Shown here in pieces: positions 23,901 through 34,496 of a stretch of DNA of 64,000 nt. The DNA comes from Caprella mutica (taxonomy: Eukaryota; Arthropoda; Malacostraca; Amphipoda; Caprellidae): NCBI GenBank assembly GCA_947561585.1, contig CANNZV010000502.1, forward strand, positions 726,454-790,453. Direction: 5' to 3'. Made by a program: the position numbers and the translations under genes. The notes under the pieces were generated by a model. It did not search any database, was not told the origin of the DNA, and saw only the letters and a list, made by a program, of their open reading frames with translations. The number at the start of each line of letters is the position of its first letter. Within the stretch, counting starts at the first letter, position 1.

Positions 23901-26021
23901 AAAAATTATTTACATATGATATAGCAATAGGTATCTGAGTTTTGACCATTTGAAATGTAAACCAATTATTTGGCTTTAACTGACATACTTTATAAGTTAT
24001 AACATGGGAGACTGCGAACAGGCAACAGCAAAGTGTCTGTGCAGTGTGTCACAGTGTAGACTGTGACCCAGTCTGAAAAGCATAGCAGGATTTGTGGATT
24101 AATGCTGCACCCAAGTCCTATTTAATTCCTATGTTCTCATGTTATTTTCTGCACCCAAATCCCAATTTCTCTAAAAAATCCTAGGTCTGTGGAGACATTC
24201 TTTCCAGACTGGACTATGGCTGCTATGTCAGCTGTGGAAAATTTTCAAGTAAACTTGAAAATTCATAAACTCTCTCCACCTCTCTGCAAAAATCACTAAA
24301 TTTTTCTCCAAAATGATCAAACTATGATAAGTTCTCTCCAAAATAACATTGCAGCATGGGAGAAAAATATATATAAAGAATGAACTATGAAGAATAATTA
24401 AAATCTTCTCTTCTCAAGTTCTCCGGCAGATATTTTAATTTGAGAGACAGTTACTCTCTGACTCTCAGCAGCAGATTCAGAATCTCCTGCAGCTAAATTA
24501 TTGGTAAAATAGGAATTAATTCAAGATCTCCCGCAGAGAATAGAGATAAAAAAATTCGAAAATTCGGCTCAGATTTGTCGCAGAGAGTCTTGGAAAAATG
24601 TTCCATATTCTGCAGTCTGAAATATCAAATATGGGATATTTTCTGCCAGTTTAAATTTTCTGTAGTCTGGCATTTTGGAGAGAAATTTGAAAATCTTTGG
24701 AGAGAAATTGCCCCAAAAATTAAATATCTATATCTGGAGACTGATTGTGCATTCTTTGCAGACTGGTTGTCGAAGATCTTTGGAGTTTGTTTGAAGACGT
24801 TTTTTGAGGGAAAATATATCTTTGCAAGATTTTGCTTTTGGGCCAGTCTGCAAAGCGCGTCCATGTCGCCAAAGATCTTTGGAGACTATATTTGAGGGAA
24901 AATTCATCAAAACAAGATCTTGGAAAGTTGGAGACTTGGTGACTAGTTTCTAATTAATTCCTATGTTTACATGTTATTATTGGAGACATTTTGAAGAAAT
25001 TTGGTTATTTTGGAGACAAATTTGAAAAATTTTGGAGACTAATTATCCTGAAAGTCAAATATGAAATCTTGGTGTAAGTCTGACAGAAGACAGATTTGAC
25101 ATACTTTGCAGACTCCCCAGTCTGCAGAATATGGAACATTTTTCTAAGACTCTCTGCGGGAGTTTTTGATTGAATTTTAGAAATTGGAGATCTCTGTGGG
25201 AGATCTTGAATTAATTCCTATGTTACCATTAATTTAGCTGCGGGAGATTTTGAATTAATTCATATGCTAGTAATGCTACCATTAATTTAGCTGCGGGAGA
25301 TTCTGAATCAGCTGCTGAGAGTCAGAGAGTAATTGTCTCTCAAATTAAAATCTCTGCGGGAGAAGAGACACATTCTGCAGACTGGCAGACTCCCAGACCG
25401 GCAGACTGGCTTTTGGGGAAAATTTCCTAATTAATATTTAATTCCTATGTTTATATCATTATATGCCAGTCTGCAGAAAGTTCAAAGTGGTAAAGTTTTT
25501 GAAGAGATCTCTTATTAATTATTCATTATTTTTGTGTTTGTAGCAAAATTAGTGATGTAAATATAGGAATTAATTCAAAATTGTTTGGAGAGAGTCCTAG
25601 ACTCTCCAGTCTGCAGAAACTGGTAAAGTGTTCGTAGAGATCTCTCTCTTATTCTGTTTGTAGCCCAAGTAAAATAGTATGGCTCATAATCTCTCTTAGA
25701 CTCTCTATTTGTCTCTAGCTCTGAGCTCTCTGAAAAGATGCATGAAGACTGATGAAGTCTAAGACAAAGTTGTGAAGTTTATCTGGCTACTGCCTACAAG
25801 CCTACTTCTAACAACATATCAAAGTTAAGCAAGCTGAATTAACTATTATTCATTCAATAGATCACACCTAAAAAATTAAATTAAATTAACCAAATAAAGG
25901 CTTACCTTATGAAAATGGCACATAGGAAAGAAAATATGAAGACTCCTGCAGTTAAATAAATAACTATTTTATCCTTAGCGAGATCCAAAATATTTCTACT
26001 ATCGTCTTCAGTATCTGCCAT
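11982..26021 (-). CDS. SNX14: Sorting nexin 14, nine exons
   Basis: Exons (minus strand): 26021-25906, 22754-22686, 22075-21859, 21492-20676, 20444-20289, 19798-19674, 16367-16318, 15651-15231 and 13214-11982 (TGA). All introns are GT-AG and every phase joins, giving 1067 residues against about 950 in vertebrates. Exons 1-3 encode two membrane segments and the SNX14 signature CSVCGGEECSRQLPSSL. Exon 4 is the PXA domain (KCVDEAVEELLNLILDEHVY onward). Exons 4-6 form the RGS-like domain (INILQFCLSVEDFNRHILDP). Exons 7-8 are a Ser-rich linker. Exon 9 holds DLSAWRITIP, the PX domain (LRRFHEFYILESKLTEF) and the C-terminal nexin domain ending PLLNKQLTYILCDQILEELF. SNX14 is anchored in the ER membrane and acts at ER-lipid droplet contacts. 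Exon 7 (50 bp, weak donor GTAGGA) and the 3' end of exon 8 are the least certain; CAG/GTAGTT near 15313 is an alternative donor. Introns 6 and 8 start with minisatellites. Confidence 0.88.
13607..13837 (+). other. 76-codon open frame of unknown origin in SNX14 intron 8
   Basis: An antisense frame starting MQNQYISFSIKDSFGGETEQ and ending at TGA where a family A MITE begins. The residue mix is protein-like (few repeats, balanced charge), but no domain was recognised. It could be a decayed transposon or gene fragment, or chance. Confidence 0.2.
13825..13983. mobile_element. MITE family A, copy in SNX14 intron 8
   Basis: Left arm GAGTTATCGGACGGTTCC then ACATTTTCGAGCATATAAG. The right arm GGTCGAAAATGTGAAACC then ATCCAATAACTTG is its complement. 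Short AT-rich loop; the outermost right bases have decayed. Confidence 0.7.
14113..15200. repeat. 21-bp minisatellite in SNX14 intron 8
   Basis: About 51 copies of a 21-bp unit, TTGGTAAAAGTCATACTCG plus TG. A subset of units in 14830-15190 lacks three bases (GGTAAGTCATAC). The array begins about 31 bp past the exon 8 donor on the gene strand. The unit length is a multiple of three, so long frames are open on both strands; these are by-products. Confidence 0.95.
15892..16124. mobile_element. MITE family B, copy 3, left-truncated, in SNX14 intron 7
   Basis: The right arm is complete (GTAGGAGGAGCTTAGC, AAAAGTCTGGTGG, CCTACGTGTGTACGGC) and is followed by TTAA. The left arm begins only at the AGAATATAAG block. 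The central palindrome is interrupted by a private small hairpin, GAAAGTCAAACC / AGTTTGACTTTC. Confidence 0.75.
16811..17010. mobile_element. MITE family A, SNX14 intron 6
   Basis: The left end GGGTAACTTCTGAGTTATTG pairs with the right end CAATAACTTGTAACTTGCCC. The centre holds the shared GGTATCCATGATACC / TGCAGGTATCC module. Confidence 0.8.
17226..17430. mobile_element. MITE family A variant with a different core, SNX14 intron 6
   Basis: The ends are typical of family A (CTTCGGTCATATAAG on the left, complement on the right, closing AACTTACCC). The centre is replaced by a different long perfect hairpin, AGGATAGGTTGAGTAAAAAC ... GTTTTTACTCAACCTATCC. Almost the whole 205 bp can fold as one stem. 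Confidence 0.85.
18314..18448. mobile_element. MITE family A, minimal form, SNX14 intron 6
   Basis: 135 bp, nearly perfectly palindromic from end to end: left GGGTAAGTTACGAATTATCG, right ATAATTTGTAACTTAACC, joined around AATTGTTAATT with no extra core. It looks like the basic unit of the family. Confidence 0.85.
18765..18850. mobile_element. MITE family A, solo half
   Basis: Only one arm is recognisable (GAGTTATTGGACTGTTCC, ACATTTATGATCATGAG). No complementary arm was found nearby. Confidence 0.5.
19156..19665. repeat. 15-bp minisatellite at the 5' splice site of SNX14 intron 6
   Basis: 34 copies of CTTCATCTTACTAGA, almost without variation; five units read CTTACAAGA. On the gene strand the unit is TCTAGTAAGATGAAG, containing the donor-like GTAAGA. 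It begins within ten bases of the real exon 6 donor (ATG then GTGAGT). The frame of exon 6 stays open through the whole array and stops just beyond it. Confidence 0.97.
22377..22619. mobile_element. MITE with CTTGTTTGC ends, SNX14 intron 2
   Basis: 243-bp element. The left end CTTGTTTGCGAGAACACTG then TCATAAC pairs imperfectly with the right end GTTTATGACGTTGTTGC then TGCAAACAAG. The only frame inside is a by-product. Confidence 0.65.
23120..25400. repeat. Foldback-like repeat region filling SNX14 intron 1
   Basis: 23190-23520 holds about eight copies of a 40- to 47-bp unit (CAGCTAAATTAATGGTAAC, ATAGGAATTAATTCAAAATC), alternating in an 87-bp dimer. The same words return inverted at 25195-25310 (CCATTAATTTAGCTGCGGG). 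A second block, CAGAGAGTCTTGGAAAAA with TGTTCCATATTCTGCAGTC, occurs forward at 23595 and 24575 and inverted near 25110-25170. The layout resembles a foldback element with arms made of short repeats, but no clean termini or target duplication were found. Confidence 0.6.
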
Positions 26022-26169
26022 GATTGCTTATTTCACCTCCATTACACTAAATTTCAAAGAAAATGAGCATTGGTTACGATTTACATCATTAAACGTGATG
26101 ATTGGGACACACCTGCCGACGATGAAATAAGTGGGCACATTTATCTGAAATGCGGAACAATTTGTAATA

Positions 26170-26335
26170 AGGTGAGTTACAAATCATCGGACAGTTCTAC
26201 TTTTTCGATGATATAAGAATAACAATTACACTAACCATGGATAACAATGACACCAACGAGTTCAAGGGTTAACTTATATATTTTCTCTTATATTATCGAA
26301 AATGTGAAACTGTCCGATAAATGACAAGTTATCCT
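26170..26335. mobile_element. MITE family A, just upstream of SNX14 exon 1
   Basis: Left GGTGAGTTACAAATCATCGG with CAGTTCTACTTTTTCG; right TCGAAAATGTGAAACTGTCC with GACAAGTTATCC. It sits about 150 bp upstream of the SNX14 start codon, where the promoter or 5' UTR would lie. Confidence 0.75.
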
Positions 26336-26339
26336 ATTG

Positions 26340-26995
26340 AGATTAAATATAAAATATGGAATATATTGCGGTTCATGGACTAAAAATAACTGAAAAATCT
26401 TTCACTATATTAGTATGAATGACTTGTACCATAGTTTCATCAAAACGAGTTAGTATATAGTTTTTTTCACTTCACAAAATACTAAGTACTACCTTCCATA
26501 TTGTGATTTATAATTTTTGTACCATACAATCTGTAGACTGTAGGTACTTATTATGGTTATTTAGTAATATTTACCAATAGTTTTTATATCATTTTAATTG
26601 AAGAAAACACTTGAGATCTAGAACATAATCCAAGGTGCCAAGTGGGTAGGTAGGTACTCCATTCTCGAGAGTACAGAAATCTACTGTTCATCTATCTTAT
26701 TACCAACTGCAATCGGAACTAACTACATATAATATATATTCATTATACATCATATTATACATATAGCAACCAATCATTGCAGAATGAATCCATTGTGCAA
26801 TCTTTATGCCTTAATTGTAGATGAATGGTTGGAATATGCATACGTTAACACAAATAAGGCAAGATATTTAATGTTAAATTTTACACAGTTTATTAATTCT
26901 AAAATGTAACATAAATATAATCTAATTATTTGATTCAAATTAATGTATCTTAGTTCATATAAACCCTTTCCAATTATTTAAGTCGATGTTTTAAA
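26340..26995. other. SNX14 5' flank, no gene seen
   Basis: AT-rich, with no open frame, array or inverted repeat recognised. No TATA element at a convincing distance could be assigned. Confidence 0.4.
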
Positions 26996-26996
26996 T

Positions 26997-27158
26997 AGGG
27001 TTGTGACAATATGCGTTTAATCAAAATCATAGATCCTTAAATTAATATAGACTGATTGAAATGAAGACTATTCAATTGTTCTAAACCAGCGGTATAGAGT
27101 ATTCAATACCATTATATTATTAAGATCTATGATTTTAAACGCATATTGTCAAAACCCT
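26997..27158. mobile_element. MITE family C, copy 1
   Basis: Left end AGGGTTGTGACAATATGCG, then TTTAATCAAAATCATAGATC. The right end GATCTATGATTTTAAACGC, CATATTGTCAAAACCC is its complement. Two other copies are in the window. Confidence 0.8.
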
Positions 27159-28330
27159 AATTATAAACCAATCTAATTTGTGATGGACCAAAATGTAGAC
27201 ATAAACAATTATGTCAAAATTGAAATCCTGTCAATTTCTGTCTCGTTATGACACACCATTGAAAAATGTGACACTATATATGACACAAATTTGTGACACA
27301 ATCAATATGCAAACGTCAGTTTGACACACATAGATGTGTCATACCGACAGCTTTTCTCAATGAATATGTCTATTAAAAAAAAACATTAATTTTTATTAAA
27401 AAAATGTTAAAGCAAAATATATTGAAAATCATTTGGTGCCAATTTACATTAATATTTAATCATTCCATAATTCTTTTCAAAAAAGCTTATGGGTACATTA
27501 TTTTCCATATAGGATCATCATCCCCGCACTTTCCGAGTACTGTAAGCTTTACTAAGAGTCCAATACTACAACCGAGTACATTTTGAATTCAAAATCGATT
27601 ACGTAATAAATGAATAAGTGTATGGTAAATTACTTGATTTATTGCAAAAAGAGCTATAATGCGGAAAATTATTATGAAATTATTATGCGATATAATGATG
27701 TAAGAATTCGTACTCTTAAGTGCCTGGGACTTATTTATTAATCCTATTCTTGCACCATTAGGCATGCTTGTGTATCATTTAATGTATAGTTAATATACAA
27801 AGAAAACATGTGTAAAAGGGATTAAATAAAATAGTAATGCCTTTGTATGATTTTAATGACTTGAACGCCATAGAAAAGTTACAGATCGGCTTATTGATTA
27901 TTTTATAATAAAAGTCATGAATTACAAAGTAATTCCTCTCTGCAAGATATACAAATAATATTCCACTATAAGGCAGTGTATAGTGTAATGTTTATTGTAT
28001 TTTATTTATTGAAATAATTAAATAATGCGCATTGCAACCTTTAAATAATGTACGTTATTTTTTCTCTAGCATTACCTCATCCATATATAACCGTAATAAT
28101 ATAATATATATAATATAATATAATCAGTATAGTCGTAATAAAGACATTCTCACATCTTTCTCTATTCTAGATACTCAGTATCTCGTAACTGATAGCTTAT
28201 CAGTACTGATAATCCTTAACATTTAACAGTTTAAACTGTCTTCCATTTGTCACGTACGCAGGAAAAGCGCATAACATCCGATATTATATGGCATTTCTCA
28301 TTGGTATTTTAATGTATCATCGATTGCTAT
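27159..28330. other. Intergenic, no gene seen
   Basis: Low-complexity AT-rich sequence with an ATATAATATA microsatellite near 28095-28125. The 60-codon frame at 27404 has no supporting feature. Confidence 0.5.
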
Positions 28331-28553
28331 AGGGTAGGTTCCGAGTTATCGAACAGTTCCACATCTTCGATCTGATAAGAAAAGATAATATAATTTAACA
28401 TTTTGACTCGTTATCTTAATTGATATCTATGGTACCTGCAGCTATTATAGACACCAATTAAAATAACGAGAAAAAATGGTAATATTATATAGGTTTTTTT
28501 ATTCTTTATATGATTGTAAATGTGGAACTGTTCGATAACTTGGAACTTACCCT
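28331..28553. mobile_element. MITE family A
   Basis: Left GGGTAGGTTCCGAGTTATCG, right GATAACTTGGAACTTACCC. The centre contains GATATCTATGGTACC / TGCAGCTATTATAGACACC, a decayed form of the shared palindromic core. Confidence 0.8.
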
Positions 28554-28564
28554 TTGTATTGATG

Positions 28565-28715
28565 TGAACCGACTATTGGGTTCCGATAATTCTGCCCAGG
28601 AAAATTCGGCAATTGACCCCAGGACAAATGGGCCCAAGACAAGTGAGCCCCAAAACAATTGACCCCAGGGCAATTTTTGGGCCCCCAAACAATTGGTCCC
28701 AAGACAATTTGGGGC
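28565..28715. repeat. CAATTG-rich interspersed repeat
   Basis: Seven short near-repeats such as GGGCCCAAGACAAGTGAG and CCCCAAAACAATTGACC, same family as 5640-5815. A further pair lies at 28975-29030. Confidence 0.55.
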
Positions 28716-29546
28716 ACAATAAAGAGATGTTACTTTATTATTACAGTGGCAATGGCCTACTATTATTATTTTTAATCAATGAGGATGATGTTTCTTATTA
28801 TTTCTGTTCTAAACCCAATTAAATTTAATAGCATCTAGGTATTTAATTATTCATATTTTAAAATTCATATCATCAAAACTCCACAACAACCGTTCAACTT
28901 CCGACTTGTTAATTTCCAGTCAAAATAAAACAAAAATGTACACAGGTTATTTTGAATGTCAGCTAGGTTGGAGTCTTGCTTTGGACCAATTGTTGGCGGG
29001 CTCAATTTTCAGGGCCCAATTGTTGGTGCACCTATATATAATGAAGTAGATAATTCATAAATTGATATTAACTTATTAATATATAGTATGGTTTTATATT
29101 ATATATTCTTTTAGCATTACCAATAAGTATTCTTATATGTAATTGATCTCAGAATTTATAATATTGGTGGAAAATTAGATTTCCTTCACCATTCACATGA
29201 GATTTTTAAATATTCATTAGCATTTTCTTCAACATTGCTTTAATGCTCTTCATATTCTATAGAAAATGTTGGTCCTGACTTTTTTAAGGATAACATTAAT
29301 CAACCCAATGAATGTGCTAGTAAATTCCACACACCCATTTGTATGTCAATCATTTACACATATAAGTCACATACGCCTCGATATCGCATTACCATTACCA
29401 TGTTTGCCACTGTACAATAATAAACTGGAATGACTTTACGGGGTTTTACCCATTGCTAAAAAGTGATGGAGTTATAAAATCTGTTTCACTTTCTCCAGCC
29501 GTTTTCTATATTTTATGTACGGTTTCTAGCTGAAAAAAGTGGACGG

Positions 29547-29800
29547 TAGCTACAGGCTATAGGCTTGTGTAGTTCTGTGATCCAGAGTCATGATTATTAT
29601 TATAACTTATAAGTATTATATATATAGGTAGCTACAGGCTATAGGCTTGTGTAGTTCTGTTATCCAGAGCCATGATTGTTATTATAGGTATTGTCATTAA
29701 TATATAGGTAGCTATATGTCTCTAGTTCTTTGACCCAAAGTCATAGTTATTAGTATATAGGTACCAATAGGCTTCTAGTTCTTTAATACAGAATCAATAT
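29547..29800. repeat. About 85-bp tandem repeat, three to four decayed copies
   Basis: Copies start with GGTAGCTACAGGCTATAGGC and TTGTGTAGTTCTGTGATCC near 29547, 29627, 29707 and 29758, each shorter and more diverged than the last. Confidence 0.75.
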
Positions 29801-30779
29801 TCTTAAAGTAGGCTTTATTAATAACAATAATTAACGAATTAATTTAACCAAGATAATTGATTATCTTTGTACGGACGTATGAAACGTAAGAGAAAAGTTG
29901 ATTGGGGTTAGTTCAGACTCATCAGACTATTCAATATTTATTTATTTGATATAATCCTGTATACCATAAATGTATACGTTTCATTTTCAATTTGTATAGT
30001 TTTCGTGGTGTTCTAAACTGTATTTCAATTCGATAAAAAAATCTAGCATCTCCCTATGTACAAACAAAGATACGAAGATCCAAATACGAGACAAGTCTCT
30101 GGAGAAAAAAGAACAAAAGGATACACACTAGTGTACACAAACAGAGAAAGTCAAGAGGTTTTTCTTTTTAATCTCCTGCACCTGCTTCTTCTTAGGACTT
30201 ACGCTTGTTTGCACAGTTTTATCTTATCTTCCTTATCAGGAGAGAAGAAAGGTTAATATTTAAAGGAACAGTAATAATTATCTTATATGCCATTGGAATG
30301 ATATTACCTACTAATTAACCTATTGTTTATCAGTCTGGAGTAGACCCTAGATTACTGATGACGTAAAAAGTGATCTTCAATGGATTTCTCAGATTTTGTA
30401 TCAGTTAAGACGTATTAATATTTTATAGGTCATTCCTTACGTCGTTTATCGGAAAGTTAATACCTACCTACTTGTTTCAACTTTTATACGCAGTTCATCT
30501 GCTACACTGCAATGACTTCCAGATATATTTTTTCCACATTTCATCTCATTCCACCAATATCTTCAATTTTTTTCACAATACCTTCCAGTTTTGTTTCACT
30601 GATCATCCGATAGTACTATCAACTTCTTCTGGTTTCCACAGGTATTTCATTTGTAGTACCAAAATTCTCCAGGTATTTTTTCGCTGCCACCTGATAGTAT
30701 CGGCTGACCGTTTGAGAATTCCATACAAACCTAATCTCAAAGATCTAACCTGGGTTCGTTTGGGTGTTGATTAAACGGT
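29801..30779. other. Intergenic, no supported gene
   Basis: Two plus-strand frames (66 codons at 30056, 100 codons at 30472) have no recognisable domain. The second is part of an imperfect CTTCCAGTTTTG / ATTCTCCAGG repeat tract that leads into the next array, so neither is called. Confidence 0.4.
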
Positions 30780-32295
30780 AGATCGAGGTTCTCTACAATT
30801 TCATCTGATAGTACTTAAGACCGAGGTTCTCTACAATTTCAGCTGATAGAACGACAGTCCGAGGTACTCTACAATTTCCTCTGATAGTACGACAGTTTGA
30901 GGTATTCTACAATTTCATCTGATAGTACGACAGTTTGAGGTATTCTACAATTTCATCTGATAGTACGTAAGACCGAGGTTCTATACAATTTCCTCTGATA
31001 GTACGTAAGACCGAGGTTCTCTACAATTTCCTCTGATAGTACGTAAGACCGAAGTTCCCTACAATTTCCTCTGATAGTACGACAGATAGGTTCTCTATAA
31101 TTTCATCTGATAATACTACGTAAGACCGAGGTTCTCTACAATTTCCTCTGATAGTACGTAAGACCGAACTTCCCTACAATTTCATCTGATAGTACGACAG
31201 ATAGGTTCTCTATAATTTCATCTGATAGTACTACGTAAGACCGAGGTTCTCTACATTTCCCTCTGATAGTACGTAAGACCGAGGTTCTCAACATTTTCCT
31301 CTGATAGTACGACAGATAGGTTCTCTACAATTTCTTCTGATAGTACGACAGATAGGTTCTCTACAATTTCTTCTGATAGTACGACAGGTAGGTTCTCTAC
31401 AATTTCTTCTGTTAGTACGACAGGTAAATTCTCTACAATTTCTTCTGATAGTATGACAGATAGGTTCTCTACAATTTCTTCTGATAGTACGACAGCTAGG
31501 TTCTCTACATTTTCCTCTGATAGTACGACAGGTAGGTTCTCTACATTTTCCTCTGATAGTACGACAGGTAGGTTCTCTACAATTTCTTCTGATAGTACGA
31601 CAGATAGGTTCTCTACATTTTCATCTGATAGTACGACAGGTAGGTTCTCTACAATTTCATCTGATAGTACGACAGTTCGGTTCTCTACAATTTCTTCTGA
31701 TAGTACGACAGAAAAATTCTCTACATTTTCCTCTGATAGTACGACAGATAGGTTCTCTACATTTTCCTCTGATAGTACGACAGGTAGGTTCTCTACAATT
31801 TCATCTGATAGTACGACAGTTCGGTTCTCTACAATTTCTTCTGATAGTACGACAGGTAGGTTCTCTACATTTTCATCTGATAGTACGACAGGTAGGTTCT
31901 CTACAATTTCTTCTGATAGTACGACAGGTAGGTTCTCTACATTTTCATCTGATAGTACGACAGGTAGGTTCTCTACAATTTCATCTGATAGTACGACAGT
32001 TCGGTTCTCTACAATTTCTTCTGATAGTACGACAGGTAGGTTCTCTACAATTTCTTCTGATAGTACGACAGGTAGGTTCTCTACATTTTCCTCTGATAGT
32101 ACGACAGATAGGTTCTCTACAATTTCTTCTGATAGTACGATAGGTAGGTTCTCTACAATTTCTTCTGATAGAACGATAGGTAGGTTCTCTACAATTTCTT
32201 CTGATAGTACGACAGATAGGTTCTCTACAATTTCTTCTGATAGTACGATAGGTAGGTTCTCTACAATTTCATCTGATAGTACGACAGGTAGGTTT
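30780..32295. repeat. 36-bp minisatellite with open frames on both strands
   Basis: About 42 units. In the regular part (31300-32290) each is 36 bp: GATAGTACGACAGGTAGG then TTCTCTACAATTTCTTCT. The left part has irregular spacing and frame breaks. Because 36 is divisible by three, 314- and 377-codon frames run through it on opposite strands, with 12-residue periods (plus: STTGRFSTISSD; minus: EEIVENLPVVLS). No signal peptide, splice context or outside homology supports either. Confidence 0.93.
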
Positions 32296-32484
32296 CTTCT
32301 CTTCTGTTCAATGACCCCGAAGAGAAAGTATGCCGCTCTTCTGGTTAGAAGCGGCCTTGCAAGGACGACAACCAACCGGTGCAACTTATGGAGATGAAAG
32401 CTAATTCTCAGAAATAAACAAATTTCATGCCGAAAAAATCGGTAGCTGTGTCTCTATTGAATTAATAACTTCCAATCTCGATGT

Positions 32485-33035
32485 TAAATGAATCAACTAA
32501 GACGATATACGATAAATGATAAACTAAGACGATATACGATAAATGATAAACTAAGACGATATACGATAAATGATAAACTAAGACGATATGCGATAAATGA
32601 TAAACTAAGACGATATGCGATAAATGATAAACTAAGACGATATGCGATAAATGATAAACTAAGACGATATACGATAAATGATAAACTAAGACGATATACG
32701 ATAAATGATAAACTAAGACGATATGCGATAAATGATAAACTAAGACGATATGCGATAAATGATAAACTAAGACGATATGCGATAAATGATAAACTAAGAC
32801 GATATGCGATAAATGATAAACTAAGACGATATACGATAAATGATAAACTAAGACGATATACGATAAATGATAAACTAAGACGATATACGATAAATGATAA
32901 ACTAAGACGATATACGATAAATGATAAACTAAGACGATATACGATAAATGATAAACTAAGACGATATGCGATAAAGGATAAACTAAGACGATATACGATA
33001 AATGATAAACTAAGACGATATACAATAATTGATAT
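32485..33035. repeat. 27-bp minisatellite
   Basis: About 20 copies of GATAAACTAAGACGATAT followed by ACGATAAAT. Units alternate in blocks between GATATACG and GATATGCG, indicating homogenised sub-families. Three frames are open because 27 is divisible by three. Confidence 0.95.
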
Positions 33036-33290
33036 ATGAAACATAAACAAATAAATAATTCAACGAATAATCCAAAATTTAAAACAACTTCCAATCAATA
33101 AATACGTAAATATAACATTATACATACAATGCAATACGATGAAAATGAAAAATAAATAGATATAAGCGATGATCTCTCGAGTATAAATTTCAAACTAGAA
33201 TTTATAGCTTCCCTTATGTGGAACACCATAAACATACTAGATGAATTAATTCGTCACCTCATTTTCGATATTATTTACACATTTTAATAA
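33036..33290. other. Spacer between arrays
   Basis: AT-rich unique sequence; no feature recognised. Confidence 0.4.
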
Positions 33291-33580
33291 TTTGTATTGA
33301 CTGTAAATAGATATTGTATGAATGTTCTTCACCGTAAGAGTTCATCCCTAGTGGAATATTATTTGTATTGACTGTAAATAGATATTGTATGAATGTTCTT
33401 CACCGTAAGAGTTCATCCCTAGTGGAATATTATTTGTATTGACTGTAAATAGATATTGTATGAATGTTCTTCACCGTAAGAGTTCATCCCTAGTGGAATA
33501 TTATTTGTATTGACTGTAAATAGATATTGTATGAATGTTCTTCACCGTTAGAGTTCATCCCTAGTGGAATATTATTTGTA
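33291..33580. repeat. 71-bp tandem repeat, four copies
   Basis: Copies begin with TTTGTATTGACTGTAAATAG at 33291, 33362, 33433 and 33504. They are identical but for one base (GTAAGAG to GTTAGAG in the fourth), so the duplication is very recent. Confidence 0.95.
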
Positions 33581-33765
33581 TCATGTTGCAGATACGAATT
33601 ACTATGCTTTTCACGACTATTATTATTAAAGAAAAGTGCATGCAAGTTGTTCTGTAAAATTTACATCAAAATATCTATGCATGGTCTCTATGGTTAAAAT
33701 TATTCATTTTACAATTCTGTCGCACAGGGATAACCTAAAAAATAAGTACCTATATAATTTGCGCA

Positions 33766-33842
33766 TCTCTCTCTTTCTTTGTTTTATTTCTCTTCTATTC
33801 TCTCCTTTCCTATCTCTCCCTCTCTCTCTCTCTCTTCTTTAG
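33766..33842 (+). other. CT-rich polypyrimidine tract
   Basis: About 75 bases almost free of purines, ending TCTTCTTTAG, which would be a strong 3' splice acceptor on the plus strand. No credible exon follows, so it is recorded as low-complexity sequence. Confidence 0.4.
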
Positions 33843-33940
33843 CTCCTCCCCTTAATATCACAGGTATATCTACTCACTCAGAAGAGTCACTGACCTACAT
33901 ACATTAACTGTACAGGTGTGTGTTCCATGCCAGTGTTCAC

Positions 33941-34165
33941 ACCGAGAAAGTTATGGTGGGGCAATAGGAGATCATGTCGGGCCTGCTCTCAATTTTTTAT
34001 ATGGCCCTGCCATAACTTTCTCTCTTAATCTTCTATGGCTCCACCATAACTTTCCCCTTTTAATCTTCTACGGCCCCACCATAACTTTCCCCTCTCAATC
34101 TTCTACGGCCCCACCATAACTTTCTCTCTCAATCTTCTATGGCCCCACCATAACTTTCTCTCATA
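33941..34165. repeat. Foldback-type repeat cluster 1
   Basis: One forward unit (GAGAAAGTTATGGTGGGGC) is followed after about 50 bp by five inverted units of about 34 bp (GGCCCCACCATAACTTTC, TCTCAATCTTCTAT). The same unit makes clusters at 47746, 50808 and 53360. Confidence 0.85.
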
Positions 34166-34496
34166 TTTGTTTTTATAATTATTTTCGTCTTCATCTATTA
34201 ATTATCTTTTATTTAAATTTAATATTCTGCAATTAATAAAAAAATTGTATTGAGAAATTTGAAAGTAGTTTGAATCTACATAATATTCATACGCAAATAA
34301 GAACATATAAATCTATATTCGTTTGAAATTTATTAGTTCATTCATGATAAATAATGTATTTAAAGTTTAATTTATTCATGGTAATTCTATGGGAAAATTC
34401 CATATAACCTCTGATATAAATTATTAATAAATTACTACCTAAATTAATTAGGCAATTAAATTACTGAAAATTACTACCATTATAAATGATTTAGTG
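34166..34496. other. AT-rich spacer
   Basis: No feature recognised. Confidence 0.4.

Noticed and set aside
11982..26021. SNX13, SNX19 or SNX25 instead of SNX14
   Set aside because: The CxVCGxxxC motif after the membrane segments, and the LxAWxIxIP and LNKQLTY blocks, fit SNX14 best.
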